DNA from: an uncultured Caryophanales bacterium
Lineage (GTDB): Bacteria > Bacillota_I > Bacilli_A > RF39 > UBA660
Assembly: GCA_946628045.1 (NCBI GenBank)
Contig: CAMOVZ010000001.1
Coordinates: 1 to 64,000, forward strand
DNA: 64,000 bases
Direction: 5' to 3'
Shown here: positions 11,186 to 20,616 of the stretch, piece after piece
Layout: each line of letters opens with the position of its first letter
How positions within the stretch are numbered: the first letter of the stretch is position 1
Translations under genes and position numbers: made by a program
The notes under the pieces: generated by a model
The model's database searches: none
What the model saw: only the letters and a program-made list of their open reading frames with translations
Told to the model about the DNA's origin: nothing

Positions 11186-11908
11186 TTAATCTTCTTTTAA
11201 ATTATAATATACATCTTGTACGTCATCAATGTCTTCTAATGTATCTACTAATTTCATAACTTTTTCTACTCCTTCTTCATCAAGAGTAACTTCCATATTA
11301 GGAACATAAGTTAATTCACATTCTAAGAATTCTTTAACTCCATTAGATTCCAATGCATCTCTAACACTTGTAAAACTATTTTGATTAGTTGTAATTACAT
11401 AAGTATCTTCAACTTTTTCAAAATCATCAGCACCAGCATCAAGTGAAACCATCATCATAGTATCTTCATCATATTCAGCTGGTATTACAATACTACCTTT
11501 TCTTTCAAACATATAACTAACTGATCCATCAGTACCTAAGTTTCCTCCGGCTTTAGTAAAACTGCTTCTAACCATTGATGCTGTACGGTTTCTATTATCA
11601 GTTAAACAATCAACCATAAAAGCAACACCATTTGGTCCATATCCTTCATATCTTACATTTTCATAATTAGCACCATCTACACCACCAGTTGCTTTTTCAA
11701 TAGCCTTTTGAATATTATCTTTAGGCATATTTTGAGCCTTAGCTTTGTCTACTGCCAGTCTTAATGCCGCATTTTGACTTGGATCAGGGCTTCCTCCTTT
11801 AGCTGCCACCATAATTTCTTTTGCTAATTTTTGAAATACTTTACCACGAGCTTGATCAAGTAATCCTTTTTTTCTATGAATTGTAGCCCATTTAGAATGT
11901 CCACTCAT
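11186..11908 (-). CDS. YebC/PmpR family protein
   Basis: 240 residues, the family's usual length. It opens with the invariant M-S-G-H-S-K-W-A-T-I-H-R-K-K and has A-R-G-K-V-F-Q-K-L and N-G-V-A-F-M-V-D. YebC-family proteins were long called transcription regulators; recent work assigns some of them a role in relieving ribosome stalling at proline runs. I choose the ATG at 11908, after GAGGAGG, not the upstream frame start at 11944. It appears to be a single gene with AT-rich flanks. Confidence 0.93.
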   Translation of the reverse strand: MSGHSKWATIHRKKGLLDQARGKVFQKLAKEIMVAAKGGSPDPSQNAALRLAVDKAKAQNMPKDNIQKAIEKATGGVDGANYENVRYEGYGPNGVAFMVDCLTDNRNRTASMVRSSFTKAGGNLGTDGSVSYMFERKGSIVIPAEYDEDTMMMVSLDAGADDFEKVEDTYVITTNQNSFTSVRDALESNGVKEFLECELTYVPNMEVTLDEEGVEKVMKLVDTLEDIDDVQDVYYNLKED

Positions 11909-11981
11909 AAATATACCTCCTCTTTCCAAACAATATAATAACATATAAATAAAAAATTATAAAGTTTTTTAAAAAATATAG

Positions 11982-11987
11982 TATAAT
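11982..11987 (+). promoter_or_regulatory. -10 element for the gene at 12003
   Basis: TATAAT lies 15 bases before the start codon, with GGTGAT between. No convincing -35 is seen. Confidence 0.4.
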
Positions 11988-12002
11988 TAATTTGGTGATT
12001 AT

Positions 12003-12332
12003 ATGTATATAAAAGTAAATAATAAAAATTTAGAAATAAAAGACTGCATTAAATTCAAAGATAGATTTAAATCATTAAAATTCGTATTAGAACCATTAGA
12101 TTATGGTATAAGAATATCAAAAACAAAACTAATAAGTACATATTTCTTTTGTCAAAGAGTAGATATTTGTGTCACAGATAAAAATAATAATATAATAGGA
12201 CTATTTGAAAACATTAAATCAGAAAAAAAGAAAATAATTTTTAAAGCATATCATATATATTATTTACCAGTAGGCACAATAAAATATCTGGAAGGACAAA
12301 AGCAATTAATCCCAACAAAAAAGAAGAAATAA
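12003..12332 (+). CDS. DUF192-like small protein
   Basis: 109 residues, start after GGTGAT. The pattern G-I-R-I-S-K-T-K-L-I-S-T-Y-F-F-C followed by V-D-I-C-V-T-D-K-N-N-N-I-I-G and, near the end, Y-Y-L-P-V-G-T-I resembles DUF192 proteins (T-F-F-M, I-D-V-I-x-L-D, E-L-P-x-G). The usual G-L-M motif is replaced. It is cytoplasmic by sequence. The biochemical role of DUF192 is not established. The gene faces the giant surface protein gene across a shared terminator. Confidence 0.45.
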   Translation: MYIKVNNKNLEIKDCIKFKDRFKSLKFVLEPLDYGIRISKTKLISTYFFCQRVDICVTDKNNNIIGLFENIKSEKKKIIFKAYHIYYLPVGTIKYLEGQKQLIPTKKKK

Positions 12333-12346
12333 TTTTCTTCTTTTTA
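12316..12346. terminator. Bidirectional terminator
   Basis: AAGAAGAAA pairs with TTTCTTCTT around a 4-base loop, with T runs on both sides. It separates two convergent genes. Confidence 0.7.
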
Positions 12347-14713
12347 ATTACTCATATCTACAACATAAGGATTAGTCATAGATCCATCTCCACTAGAATA
12401 CTTAGTACCTTTAATAAGTGAAATTGCTGGACGTACGCCTTGCTTACTGCTAACAGTATAAGTGTCATATCCACCACCAGTACCTCCTAAAGTACCATAA
12501 ACATTAGTTTCACTAGATTGCTTAGGAGTAATATACCAAGAACTTGAAGCACTTCCTCTAATAGCTCTACCAGTATCATAGCTTAGGATATTCATCTCAG
12601 AAGCACTCATAAGTGCTATTGGATATTTTAATTTAGCTTTATCATTAGAAACACTAAAACTATCTTCAACATTCTTACATTTTATATTAGATGTAGGAGT
12701 ATAATCCTCAAATTTAAGTATTTGATCTACTTTACCTTCATTGGCATCCCATCCACCATATTGACTAATATTTCGATTATTACAGTAAATTGTATCATCT
12801 ATCTTTGCTTCATATTCTGTATCTTTTATATGGCTTTCATACCATTTATCTAAATTAATTTTAATACTAGAATCTGTTGTGTTTTTCTTTAACATTGCAT
12901 TAATTGCATCATCAATACCACCTATACTAGGATCATTAAGTAATACATAACGTAAACTATAACCATTACCAGAATAATAATATATATATGCAACTTCTGA
13001 GCATTCAGTCTCACCAGGTGTTAAACAAAAATAATGATGTGATAATAATACAGTTAAATCATCTAAAGCTTCTAATCCTTCATAATCAACTAATTTATAT
13101 TTATTATCTTCATATTTTATACTTTTACCATAATAGTGATTAGGCAAATAATTATAAGATGTACTACTCTTACTTTTTATATATTTTAAATTTGATGGAT
13201 TACATACAGTATCAGTATTACCACATGTATATACATAATCAGCATATGTTGTATTATAACCATTAAACCACTCATTAGGTTTTATTGTTACATAATCTTG
13301 AAGTTCTACACCATTAACACTTTTAGCAATTGTAATGTTACCAGACATATAAGTATATCTATAATATGTTGTATCTGAGATAAATCTTGGAGAAGCACAA
13401 GAAGTTGAACTATCCCCGCATGTATACTTATTTCTATAATCAGCATGATTAGTATACCATGTTTTTAAATCAACTAATGTTGTTGGTTCTTTTAAAGCAT
13501 ATACTCCGTTACCTATATCTTCTATATCATCAGAAACTCTTAAATAAATATCAGTATCTCCATTTTTTAGTTCTTTATAATACATTGTACTTCCATTAAC
13601 AGCTGTGATATAGCGTACCGTAGCATTAGTATAAGTTTGTGAAGCATTTCTAAATGTATATTCTCCTACTAAATTAGGATACTCTTCACTGCTAGACACT
13701 TGATAAGCATTTAATAGTGAATACTTATTAGCAGCTGTAATATTCCAATCTATTTCATTTGCATACCAATAAGTTGTTCCAAGTGAAGCACTTTCAAATA
13801 AATTTTGATGTGTTCTTAAGCTTTGTTCAGTAAGTGGATTAATAGCAGTATATGGATATACATCTCCATACATATAACCAGAATAAGCTAAAGAATTAGT
13901 ATTATCATTATACGCACTATATCCTATAGTATCCCTATATGATGCTTGATAAGCATTAGCACTTGTACCACTATTTTGGCTAATAATTTTATAAAAATTA
14001 TTATTTGTACACGAAGTTGTATTAGTACTTTTACATACATATGGATAATTTTCGGCAATATCAGGTATAGTTGTTGCTGCATTAGATGAATTAACTGTTA
14101 TTAACTTATAATCATCGGGATCATCAGGATCATCAATAAGAGTAAAAGTTGTAACTTCATCAACGGTACTTGCTGTATAATTTTTAGCATAATAATGTGC
14201 TTGATTCAAACTAACTGTAGTTTCTATTTCACCTAATTGATAATAATTTCTTGTATTACCACAATTTAATCTAACTTCGCCATCTATTTCTATTTCTTCC
14301 GGTTTTCCATTATATAAAAGTCTTACACCACCAGTATCTGTTGTTCTATACATTTGCCAACATTGATTAGCAAATACTACATTATTCTTATTTAATACTT
14401 CCTGCCCCTTAGAACCAGTATCAGCATAAAAATGATATATATCATCGACCGATTTAGAAGCATCTATTGAATCTTGATGTGCTCCTTCAAACTTAACTGC
14501 ATAACCACCTTTTAACATTTCTTTTTTAATTACACCATAAAGTGTCTTATCATTATCATATTTAGATACCTCTAATGTCCCAAAAATATTTAAATTACTT
14601 TCTAATATTGCATAGCCAAGTCCAACAAATAGAAAAACTCCTAGTATTATTAATACTAAGACTTTTTTCTTTATATTTATTTGATATTTCCATTTATGCT
14701 GTTTCTTAGCCAT
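12344..14713 (-). CDS. Large secreted/anchored surface protein with DUF6273-like C-terminus
   Basis: 789 residues. A basic start and one hydrophobic segment (about 18-38) lead into G-Y-A-I-L-E-S-N-L-N-I-F-G-T-L-E-V, the same pattern as the smaller surface family (G-Y-A-L-I-S-T-T-L-K-I-T-G-T). The body is rich in Tyr, Asn, Ser and Thr and contains paired cysteines (Y-V-C-K-S-T-N-T-T-S-C and similar C-x(5-6)-C pairs at least five times), suggesting disulphide-closed loops outside the cell. The end (M-S-A-S-E-M then G-V-R-P-A-I-S-L and N-P-Y-V-V-D) matches the DUF6273 class. It follows the HPt-receiver gene by 18 bases and shares its strand. The function is unknown; adhesion is a guess. Confidence 0.65.
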   Translation of the reverse strand: MAKKQHKWKYQINIKKKVLVLIILGVFLFVGLGYAILESNLNIFGTLEVSKYDNDKTLYGVIKKEMLKGGYAVKFEGAHQDSIDASKSVDDIYHFYADTGSKGQEVLNKNNVVFANQCWQMYRTTDTGGVRLLYNGKPEEIEIDGEVRLNCGNTRNYYQLGEIETTVSLNQAHYYAKNYTASTVDEVTTFTLIDDPDDPDDYKLITVNSSNAATTIPDIAENYPYVCKSTNTTSCTNNNFYKIISQNSGTSANAYQASYRDTIGYSAYNDNTNSLAYSGYMYGDVYPYTAINPLTEQSLRTHQNLFESASLGTTYWYANEIDWNITAANKYSLLNAYQVSSSEEYPNLVGEYTFRNASQTYTNATVRYITAVNGSTMYYKELKNGDTDIYLRVSDDIEDIGNGVYALKEPTTLVDLKTWYTNHADYRNKYTCGDSSTSCASPRFISDTTYYRYTYMSGNITIAKSVNGVELQDYVTIKPNEWFNGYNTTYADYVYTCGNTDTVCNPSNLKYIKSKSSTSYNYLPNHYYGKSIKYEDNKYKLVDYEGLEALDDLTVLLSHHYFCLTPGETECSEVAYIYYYSGNGYSLRYVLLNDPSIGGIDDAINAMLKKNTTDSSIKINLDKWYESHIKDTEYEAKIDDTIYCNNRNISQYGGWDANEGKVDQILKFEDYTPTSNIKCKNVEDSFSVSNDKAKLKYPIALMSASEMNILSYDTGRAIRGSASSSWYITPKQSSETNVYGTLGGTGGGYDTYTVSSKQGVRPAISLIKGTKYSSGDGSMTNPYVVDMSN

Positions 14714-14731
14714 AAAATCATCCTTATACTT

Positions 14732-15535
14732 TTATTTCATTTCTTTATAAAACAAAGTTTTTTCAATTACCATTTTTACAGTTTGATCATTAAATGGTTT
14801 TTCTAACATATCAACTATTTGATATGTAAACGCTCTATCTATTGTTTCCTTAGAAGAATCACCTGAAATAATTGAAACAGGCATCTTCTTTAATAAATCA
14901 TTTTCTTTCATATAATCAAGTACTGCAAAACCATCTACTTTAGGCATATTTAAATCTAATAAAATTGCCTCAATAAAATCATTATCTTTATTAGCCTTAA
15001 TAATATTGATAGCTTCTTCCCCATTTTCAGCAGCACCTACATTATAAGTATCACTAAATATACGTTTAACAAAGTTTCTAATAATACTAGAATCATCTAC
15101 AACAAGTATTGTCTTTTTATCATATACTTCACCAGGTGCTTCAACTACTTCTTCTTTCACTTCTTCAGTAGCCTCATTACCATTCATATATTCTTGAATT
15201 AATATAATTGTATTATTAGTTTCTTTTATTAAATCATTGATATGACTAGTTACATAATATAAATCTCCAGCTTTACTTTTCATCTCATGTTCATAAGCCA
15301 TATCAGCTAACTTTGTAAATCCAAAATATTTAGCATCACTTTTTAGAGAATGTACATATATTGCATAATTGGCTAAATCTTTATTATTCATAAATTTAAT
15401 AAGTTCATTTATTTTATTATGAATACCAACTAAAAATTCACCTATAGTTTCATTATAGGTATTTATATCTCCAAATAATTCTAAACTTTTATTTATATCT
15501 ACACCTTTTTCTTCTAAAAATTTTATATCTCTCAT
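14732..15535 (-). CDS. Orphan HPt domain fused to a receiver domain
   Basis: 267 residues, cytoplasmic. Residues about 15-115 are an HPt-like four-helix region with the phospho-acceptor motif V-H-S-L-K-S (His62). A Glu-rich linker (120-138) joins a CheY-like receiver: acidic pair D147-D148, phospho-acceptor D194 in L-L-D-L-N-M-P, S224 in S-I-I-S-G-D, and K246 in E-K-P-F. There is no kinase catalytic domain and no output domain. No histidine kinase is encoded nearby. It probably shuttles or stores phosphate, or acts by protein contact. It lies upstream of the giant surface protein gene and downstream of the TPR gene's terminator. Its ATG follows AAGGTG. Confidence 0.8.
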   Translation of the reverse strand: MRDIKFLEEKGVDINKSLELFGDINTYNETIGEFLVGIHNKINELIKFMNNKDLANYAIYVHSLKSDAKYFGFTKLADMAYEHEMKSKAGDLYYVTSHINDLIKETNNTIILIQEYMNGNEATEEVKEEVVEAPGEVYDKKTILVVDDSSIIRNFVKRIFSDTYNVGAAENGEEAINIIKANKDNDFIEAILLDLNMPKVDGFAVLDYMKENDLLKKMPVSIISGDSSKETIDRAFTYQIVDMLEKPFNDQTVKMVIEKTLFYKEMK

Positions 15536-15568
15536 AAAACACCTTCTCTACTCTATACCAATTATATA

Positions 15569-15601
15569 ATAAAAAAAAAGAAAATACAAATAATTTTCTT
15601 T
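15569..15601 (-). terminator. Terminator after the TPR-like gene
   Basis: AAAGAAAAT/ATTTTCTTT stem followed by nine or more T on the minus strand. Confidence 0.7.
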
Positions 15602-17533
15602 TTATTTTTTAATAAATATTAATTGATCTTTACAAGAATCTAATCTATTATGATAATACTTCTTATTAACTAATATTTCTTTATATAAATCTTTTACTCT
15701 TTTATCTTTAGCTTTACTTTTTTCTACTTGTTTAAAGTATAAATCTCCTTCATTATTTTTATCTAAATAATAACAATCTCTAGCATATAATAATTTAATA
15801 TAATTAGTATCTTCTTCACTTAGATTTAATTTTTTACAAGCATCTATTAAAGATATTTCTCCTTCACTAGTTAATCCTATTAAATCATTTAATAATTCAT
15901 CATCTAAATTAGTTTTATTAGTATCAGTAAATTCATCTTCACCGATAACTACTTTAGGTTTTTTATTTTCTTTATCTGAAGGATATTCAATACTTTCAAT
16001 TAAATCAGTATAATCTACTTTACCATTATCATCTTTACTTAAAATAGTAGCTATTTTTAAATAATCTAATGCTTCATTTTTTCTATGTAATTTTAATAAA
16101 ACTAAACCATATGCTCCATAAGTTATATCTCTAGGTTTACCTATTTTTAATAATAATTCATAGCATTCCGCTGCTTCTTTATATTGTCCTTTTCTATATA
16201 ATCTTTTAGCCTCCATAGCAGTATCCATTATACTAACATATTCTTCTACATAAGGTTTATATCTTAAAACTACTCTTCTTTCATCATCTTTTCCTATATT
16301 AAATGATGCAACATCATCTACTGTAGATATATATTCGTGTATTAAATCTCTTTTTTCTTTAGGCATAGGATCTAATAAAAATGCACTTCTACCATTACGT
16401 AATTGTCTAATCTTAGAATCTAATGATTGTTTTTCTTTAATTGATAAAGAATCTTTTTTCCTATTTCTCATTTCTTCTACTGCTTCTATTAATACATCTA
16501 TATTAATATTAGTAGATTTTACTTTTTTTGTTTCAAATGAATTTAATTCAACCTTTTTTCTTTCAATTAAAGAATCAATTCTTTTTAACATAATTAATAA
16601 ATAACTATCTTTTTCGATATTATGTTCATCCATATATTTTTCTACTAGTTTAATAGCTAATTTAAAGTTATTACCATTAATAGCGTCAAAAACATCATCA
16701 CCTTCATATTTAATACTAGGAATAACTGAAGTATCTCTTATTGTTATATAACTATTAATTAATTTTAATAAATAAGTATTAGTAGTAGATAAAAATCTAT
16801 TCTCATCTTCTCTATCCAATAAACTCTTTGTTTCGTTTATTTTATCTTCATGTATATATGAAAGAAGCATTTTATTAAAATTTCTATTTTTAACTAACCA
16901 TTTTAATATAAGTTCTTTTTCTACCATATCTTTAAGAAGCATATCATTTTTATCTTCATATTCAAATCTCTCATCAAACATAGTATTTACTTTATAATAT
17001 GAATTATCAAACACTTCTTTTCTAAAAGTATTTTCATAAATTGAAAAGCCATCTACCTCATCAAGTAAAATATCTTTTTCTTCTAAATCATTAAATTTTT
17101 CTCTATATTTTGCAGGAACTCCATACAAAGTACCAAGTAAATATAAATAATAATTAGCATCTGCCTCATAATTATTTTCACATAAATAATTATATACAAC
17201 ATCAAAATGTTTAAATATATTATCTTTTTTCTTTTGCATCAAGCTTCGATAAAATAATTGAAAATTAGCATTAAAATTATTAGGATCAGTCATATAACAG
17301 CATATAAATATACTATTAGCTTCATTATAGCGCTTTTTCTCTAATAAATATTTACCATAATAATATAATTCATCTACACTATCTATTTTATAATTATCAT
17401 CATCTACTTGAGTAAATATTTTATTATCAATCATATCTTGTATATAATAATCATCTGCTCCAAATTCATATAATTTATTTCTACTAATTATCTTTTTTGT
17501 TCTTAATGTATAAAATAGCTTATTAAAATTCAT
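15602..17533 (-). CDS. TPR-like repeat protein with an N-terminal helix-turn-helix-like region
   Basis: 643 residues with no signal or membrane segment. The first 50 residues (K-K-I-I-S-R-N-K-L-Y-E-F-G, then I-Q-D-M-I-D-N-K-I-F) resemble a small winged helix. Two regions look like tetratricopeptide repeats: about 55-130 (Y-Y-Y-G-K-Y-L-L-E-K-K-R-Y-N-E-A) and about 440-500 (Y-R-K-G-Q-Y-K-E-A-A-E-C-Y-E-L-L, then L-H-R-K-N-E-A-L-D-Y-L). The end has another helical repeat-like part. I do not recognise a named family. It is 9 bases after the methyltransferase-like gene, so they are probably co-transcribed. Confidence 0.55.
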   Translation of the reverse strand: MNFNKLFYTLRTKKIISRNKLYEFGADDYYIQDMIDNKIFTQVDDDNYKIDSVDELYYYGKYLLEKKRYNEANSIFICCYMTDPNNFNANFQLFYRSLMQKKKDNIFKHFDVVYNYLCENNYEADANYYLYLLGTLYGVPAKYREKFNDLEEKDILLDEVDGFSIYENTFRKEVFDNSYYKVNTMFDERFEYEDKNDMLLKDMVEKELILKWLVKNRNFNKMLLSYIHEDKINETKSLLDREDENRFLSTTNTYLLKLINSYITIRDTSVIPSIKYEGDDVFDAINGNNFKLAIKLVEKYMDEHNIEKDSYLLIMLKRIDSLIERKKVELNSFETKKVKSTNINIDVLIEAVEEMRNRKKDSLSIKEKQSLDSKIRQLRNGRSAFLLDPMPKEKRDLIHEYISTVDDVASFNIGKDDERRVVLRYKPYVEEYVSIMDTAMEAKRLYRKGQYKEAAECYELLLKIGKPRDITYGAYGLVLLKLHRKNEALDYLKIATILSKDDNGKVDYTDLIESIEYPSDKENKKPKVVIGEDEFTDTNKTNLDDELLNDLIGLTSEGEISLIDACKKLNLSEEDTNYIKLLYARDCYYLDKNNEGDLYFKQVEKSKAKDKRVKDLYKEILVNKKYYHNRLDSCKDQLIFIKK

Positions 17534-17542
17534 AAAAACACC

Positions 17543-18226
17543 TTACCCTCTGTCATTATATATAATTGGATATTGTAGTCCAACTTCTCTTAAACGTTTA
17601 ACTTTTAATTTACCCATATTATTCTCTTCTACAGCATAAGCTGCTTGATTTATAAAATTATTTGGCCAATCAGGATCTTGTTCATACCCATCAAAATATT
17701 CCAAATAATTACAACTATCACATAATGCAATCATAAAATCTTTATTATGTTTTATTGCTGATTTTATAATTGAAGAACTAGAACCACAAGGTAATAATCC
17801 TACTAATACATCAGCCATATCAACATTAGTTATTGGGAAAAATTTTCTTTTAATTAATTTTAAATTTGGATAATATGCTTTATTTAAATAAATGTTTGGA
17901 TCATATACAACAACTGTTCCTCTATCTTGCATAAGAGAAAGTCTTTTAGCAAGTCTAGGTATAACTCCTCCACCTATTTCTACTACATTTTTATCTTTAA
18001 TATTAAATTGTTCATTAATTAATTTTGAAAAGGCTTTATACGAATTAATCTCATCCGGTAGAATACCTAATTCATCATATAATTGTAGTACTACATTAGG
18101 AATACTATATAAAGTATCCTCAATATTCATATTAGAAAGTATTATATTAATATCTGTATCACTAAATACATCTCTATTTTCTAATAAATAATTGATTACT
18201 ACACTACTTCTCTCAGCAGCATTCAT
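17543..18226 (-). CDS. Putative SAM-dependent methyltransferase-like protein
   Basis: 227 residues. A helical N-terminus (about 1-70) precedes a Rossmann-like region with V-V-E-I-G-G-G-V-I-P-R, a typical SAM motif I, then a V-V-V-Y-D-P acidic strand end. The middle has V-G-L-L-P-C-G-S-S-S-S-I-I, and the rest (D-S-C-N-Y-L-E-Y-F-D-G-Y) is not diagnostic. The catalytic type is unknown. The ATG follows AAAGGAGAC. It may be the first gene of a pair with the TPR-like protein and lies 54 bases after obg in the same direction. Confidence 0.5.
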   Translation of the reverse strand: MNAAERSSVVINYLLENRDVFSDTDINIILSNMNIEDTLYSIPNVVLQLYDELGILPDEINSYKAFSKLINEQFNIKDKNVVEIGGGVIPRLAKRLSLMQDRGTVVVYDPNIYLNKAYYPNLKLIKRKFFPITNVDMADVLVGLLPCGSSSSIIKSAIKHNKDFMIALCDSCNYLEYFDGYEQDPDWPNNFINQAAYAVEENNMGKLKVKRLREVGLQYPIIYNDRG

Positions 18227-18280
18227 CTATACGTCTCCTTTTTCTAATGATTATATTTCAAATAAACACAAAAGTAAAGA

Positions 18281-19552
18281 TTAATCTTTATAATCAAAAT
18301 AGAAATCTAATATTCTAACTTGATCTCCTTCTTGCGCACCTAACTCTTGTAATTTTTGATCAATACCCATTCTTCTTAATTTCTTAGCAAATCTATAAAT
18401 AGCTTCATCACTAGTAAACTTAGTCATTTTAAATATTTTCTCTACTTCTTTACCACTTATTACCCATACATCATCTTCTTTTGTAATAGTAAATGGTTCT
18501 TCCTTCTTAAATTTATATAAAATATGACTTTCAATTTGTGATTCATCATATAATGGATTATCAGGTATACTATCTAAAGTATCAGCTAATTTATCTACTA
18601 CTACTTGTAATCCTTGATTCATAGCAGCACTAACTTCATATATTGGTAAATCACATTTCTTTTTAAATTTAACTAAATTATCTTTAGCTTCTGGTAAATC
18701 CATCTTATTAGCTATAACAATCATTGGTTTTTTCATTAATTTTTCATTGAAAGCTTCAAGTTCCTTATTTATTAAAATAAAGTCTTCATAAGGGTCTCTA
18801 TTTTCACTACCAGCCATATCAACAACATGAGCTATTACTTTTGTTCTTTCAATATGTCTTAAGAATTTATCTCCTAAACCTTCACCTTCACTAGCACCTT
18901 CTATAAGCCCTGGAAGGTCAGCCATTACAAAGCTTCTACCATCACTACTTCTAACTACTCCTAAATTTGGGTTTAATGTAGTAAAGTGATAAGCAGCTAT
19001 TTTAGGTTTAGATTTAGAAACACAACTAATTATTGTAGATTTACCAACACTAGGTAATCCAACAAGTCCAACGTCAGCTAACATTTTAACTTCAACTTTT
19101 AATGTTTTATGTTCTCCTTCTTCTCCGTTTTCAGAAAAATTAGGTGCTGTATTAGTTTGAGTTTTAAATGCTGTGTTACCTCTTCCACCTCTACCACCTT
19201 TAGCTATTATTTCTTCTTGATCTTTATGAGATAAATCAGCAATTATAAGTCCTGTGTCCAAGTCAGTAACTACTGTTCCAAGAGGTACTTTTACAACTAA
19301 AGCATCTGCTCCCTTACCATGTTGATTTTTACCTCTACCATTTTCTCCGTTTGGGGCTTTTAATGTCTTTTGATATCTTAAATCTAAAAGTGTGGAAAGT
19401 CCTTCATCTACTTTAAATATAATATCTCCACCATGGCCACCATTACCACCATATGGTCCACCCATTTCTACATATTTCTCACGACGAAAAGCAGTACAGC
19501 CATCTCCACCTTTACCAGCTTCTACTTTTATTTCTACTTCATCTACAAACAT
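18281..19552 (-). CDS. obg: GTPase Obg (CgtA)
   Basis: 423 residues with all three Obg parts. The glycine-rich Obg fold (1-158) has A-G-K-G-G-D-G-C and repeated G-G-x-G-G. The G domain has G-L-P-S-V-G-K-S-T, D-L-P-G and N-K-M-D. The C-terminal OCT domain (about 345-423) is the Gram-positive type. It binds the 50S subunit during assembly and responds to GTP and (p)ppGpp. It follows rpmA past a terminator, with GGAGGGGAT before the ATG. A TATAAT at 19571-19576 may provide its own promoter. Confidence 0.97.
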   Translation of the reverse strand: MFVDEVEIKVEAGKGGDGCTAFRREKYVEMGGPYGGNGGHGGDIIFKVDEGLSTLLDLRYQKTLKAPNGENGRGKNQHGKGADALVVKVPLGTVVTDLDTGLIIADLSHKDQEEIIAKGGRGGRGNTAFKTQTNTAPNFSENGEEGEHKTLKVEVKMLADVGLVGLPSVGKSTIISCVSKSKPKIAAYHFTTLNPNLGVVRSSDGRSFVMADLPGLIEGASEGEGLGDKFLRHIERTKVIAHVVDMAGSENRDPYEDFILINKELEAFNEKLMKKPMIVIANKMDLPEAKDNLVKFKKKCDLPIYEVSAAMNQGLQVVVDKLADTLDSIPDNPLYDESQIESHILYKFKKEEPFTITKEDDVWVISGKEVEKIFKMTKFTSDEAIYRFAKKLRRMGIDQKLQELGAQEGDQVRILDFYFDYKD

Positions 19553-19576
19553 TTTATCCCCTCCAAACTTATTATA

Positions 19577-19602
19577 TCAAAAAAAGAGCTCAATGGCTCT
19601 TT
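19577..19602 (-). terminator. Terminator after rpmA
   Basis: AAAGAGC/GCTCTTT stem followed by a T7 run. A TATAAT for obg starts immediately beyond. Confidence 0.75.
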
Positions 19603-19608
19603 AATTTA

Positions 19609-19899
19609 TTATTCTGCTACTGGATATACACTAGCTTGTTTCTTATCTCTTCCTAAACGTTCAAATTTAACAATTCCATCTACTGTAGTATAAATAGAAT
19701 CATCATTACCACGTCTTGTATTAGTACCAGGGAATACCTTAGTACCTCTTTGACGATATATAATTGAACCAGCTGTTACGAATTCACCATCAGCTGCTTT
19801 AGCTCCAAGTCTACGTCCTGCAGAATCACGACCATTAGATGTTGATCCTTGCCCTTTATGGTGAGCAAATAATTGAATATCTAATTTTAAAAACTTCAT
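19609..19899 (-). CDS. rpmA: 50S ribosomal protein L27 with cleavable N-terminal leader
   Basis: 96 residues. The start [11 protein letters not shown] precedes A-H-H-K-G-Q-G-S, the normal mature N-terminus. In Firmicutes such as S. aureus, Prp removes an equivalent leader between Phe and Ala, and cleavage is needed because the exposed N-terminus reaches the peptidyl transferase centre. The rest (S-A-G-R-R-L-G, R-Q-R-G-T-K) is standard L27. It is the third gene of rplU-prp-rpmA with AAGGAGGAG before its ATG. The leader closely resembles that on L32 at 34347. Confidence 0.97.
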   Translation of the reverse strand: MKFLKLDIQLFAHHKGQGSTSNGRDSAGRRLGAKAADGEFVTAGSIIYRQRGTKVFPGTNTRRGNDDSIYTTVDGIVKFERLGRDKKQASVYPVAE

Positions 19900-19910
19900 A
19901 ATTCTCCTCC

Positions 19911-20213
19911 TTACATAACTTTAATATTTGTTGGATAATCATTTTCCAACTCTTTTAAAAGACTAACCATATTATTAATTAATATTTGAATAGTATTATC
20001 ATTACTTATATTAGTAATAAATAAACCTTCTTTATTAACTTCATAATTTAGACTATCCTTATCTAGTGCAACACAACCATTGATTGTAGTAGTAACTATA
20101 CTACTAGCTGCACTACATACTATATCTTTACCATATTCGTCATACATAGCATGACCTAATATAGAAACTTTTTTATATAAATTATTTTCTCTAACAACTT
20201 CTACTTTAATCAT
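19911..20213 (-). CDS. prp: Ribosomal-processing cysteine protease Prp
   Basis: 100 residues. The catalytic histidine is His21 in L-G-H-A-M-Y and the cysteine is Cys33 in D-I-V-C-S-A-A-S, the family signature. It removes the leader of L27. It lies between rplU and rpmA as is usual. The Shine-Dalgarno match is weak and the gene starts 2 bases after the rplU stop, so translation is likely coupled to rplU. It may also process L32 (see 34347). Confidence 0.95.
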   Translation of the reverse strand: MIKVEVVRENNLYKKVSILGHAMYDEYGKDIVCSAASSIVTTTINGCVALDKDSLNYEVNKEGLFITNISNDNTIQILINNMVSLLKELENDYPTNIKVM

Positions 20214-20215
20214 AA

Positions 20216-20518
20216 TTATCCATTAATTTTAGTAATTTTAATTTTAGTATAAGGTTGTCTATGTCCTTGAGTTACACGGTTAGATCTATCTTTACTCTTA
20301 TATTTGAAGATTTTAATCTTCTTAGCTTTACCATTCTTTAAAACTTCACCTTGAACAGTAACATTTGTAAGGTAAGGATTTCCAACTTTAGAATCAAGCA
20401 TTAATACTTGATCGAAAGTAACTACATCTCCAGCTTCACAGTTTAATTTTTCTACAAAAATTTCACTACCTTCTGTAACATAGTATTGCTTTCCACCAAC
20501 TTTAACAACAGCGTTCAT
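20216..20518 (-). CDS. rplU: 50S ribosomal protein L21
   Basis: 100 residues, the normal length. It has M-N-A-V-V-K-V-G-G-K-Q-Y-Y-V, G-D-V-V-T-F-D-Q-V-L, the 23S rRNA-binding K-K-I-K-I-F-K-Y-K-S-K and R-Q-P-Y-T-K-I-K-I. It is first in rplU-prp-rpmA, behind an L21 leader and a strong promoter. Confidence 0.98.
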   Translation of the reverse strand: MNAVVKVGGKQYYVTEGSEIFVEKLNCEAGDVVTFDQVLMLDSKVGNPYLTNVTVQGEVLKNGKAKKIKIFKYKSKDRSNRVTQGHRQPYTKIKITKING

Positions 20519-20612
20519 ATAATACCTCCTTTTTTTAAACTAAGACTCGCTCTTAAGGTACACTAAGTGTTTTTACCTATTCAATGCGGTTTGAGCATGA
20601 GGCGTCAAACAT
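20519..20612 (-). ncRNA. L21 leader (5' UTR autoregulatory element)
   Basis: The untranslated leader of rplU contains paired elements and the block G-A-C-G-C-C-T-C-A-T-G-C (minus strand), characteristic of the Bacilli L21 leader family. It ends in AAAGGAGG before the ATG. Leaders of this type are thought to let L21 repress its own operon. It is assigned from position and recognisable sequence; I did not fold it fully. Confidence 0.75.
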
Positions 20613-20616
20613 ATAG

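Noticed and set aside
12003..12332. Antitoxin or phage protein candidate
   Set aside because: Its pattern fits DUF192 better, and there is no neighbouring toxin.
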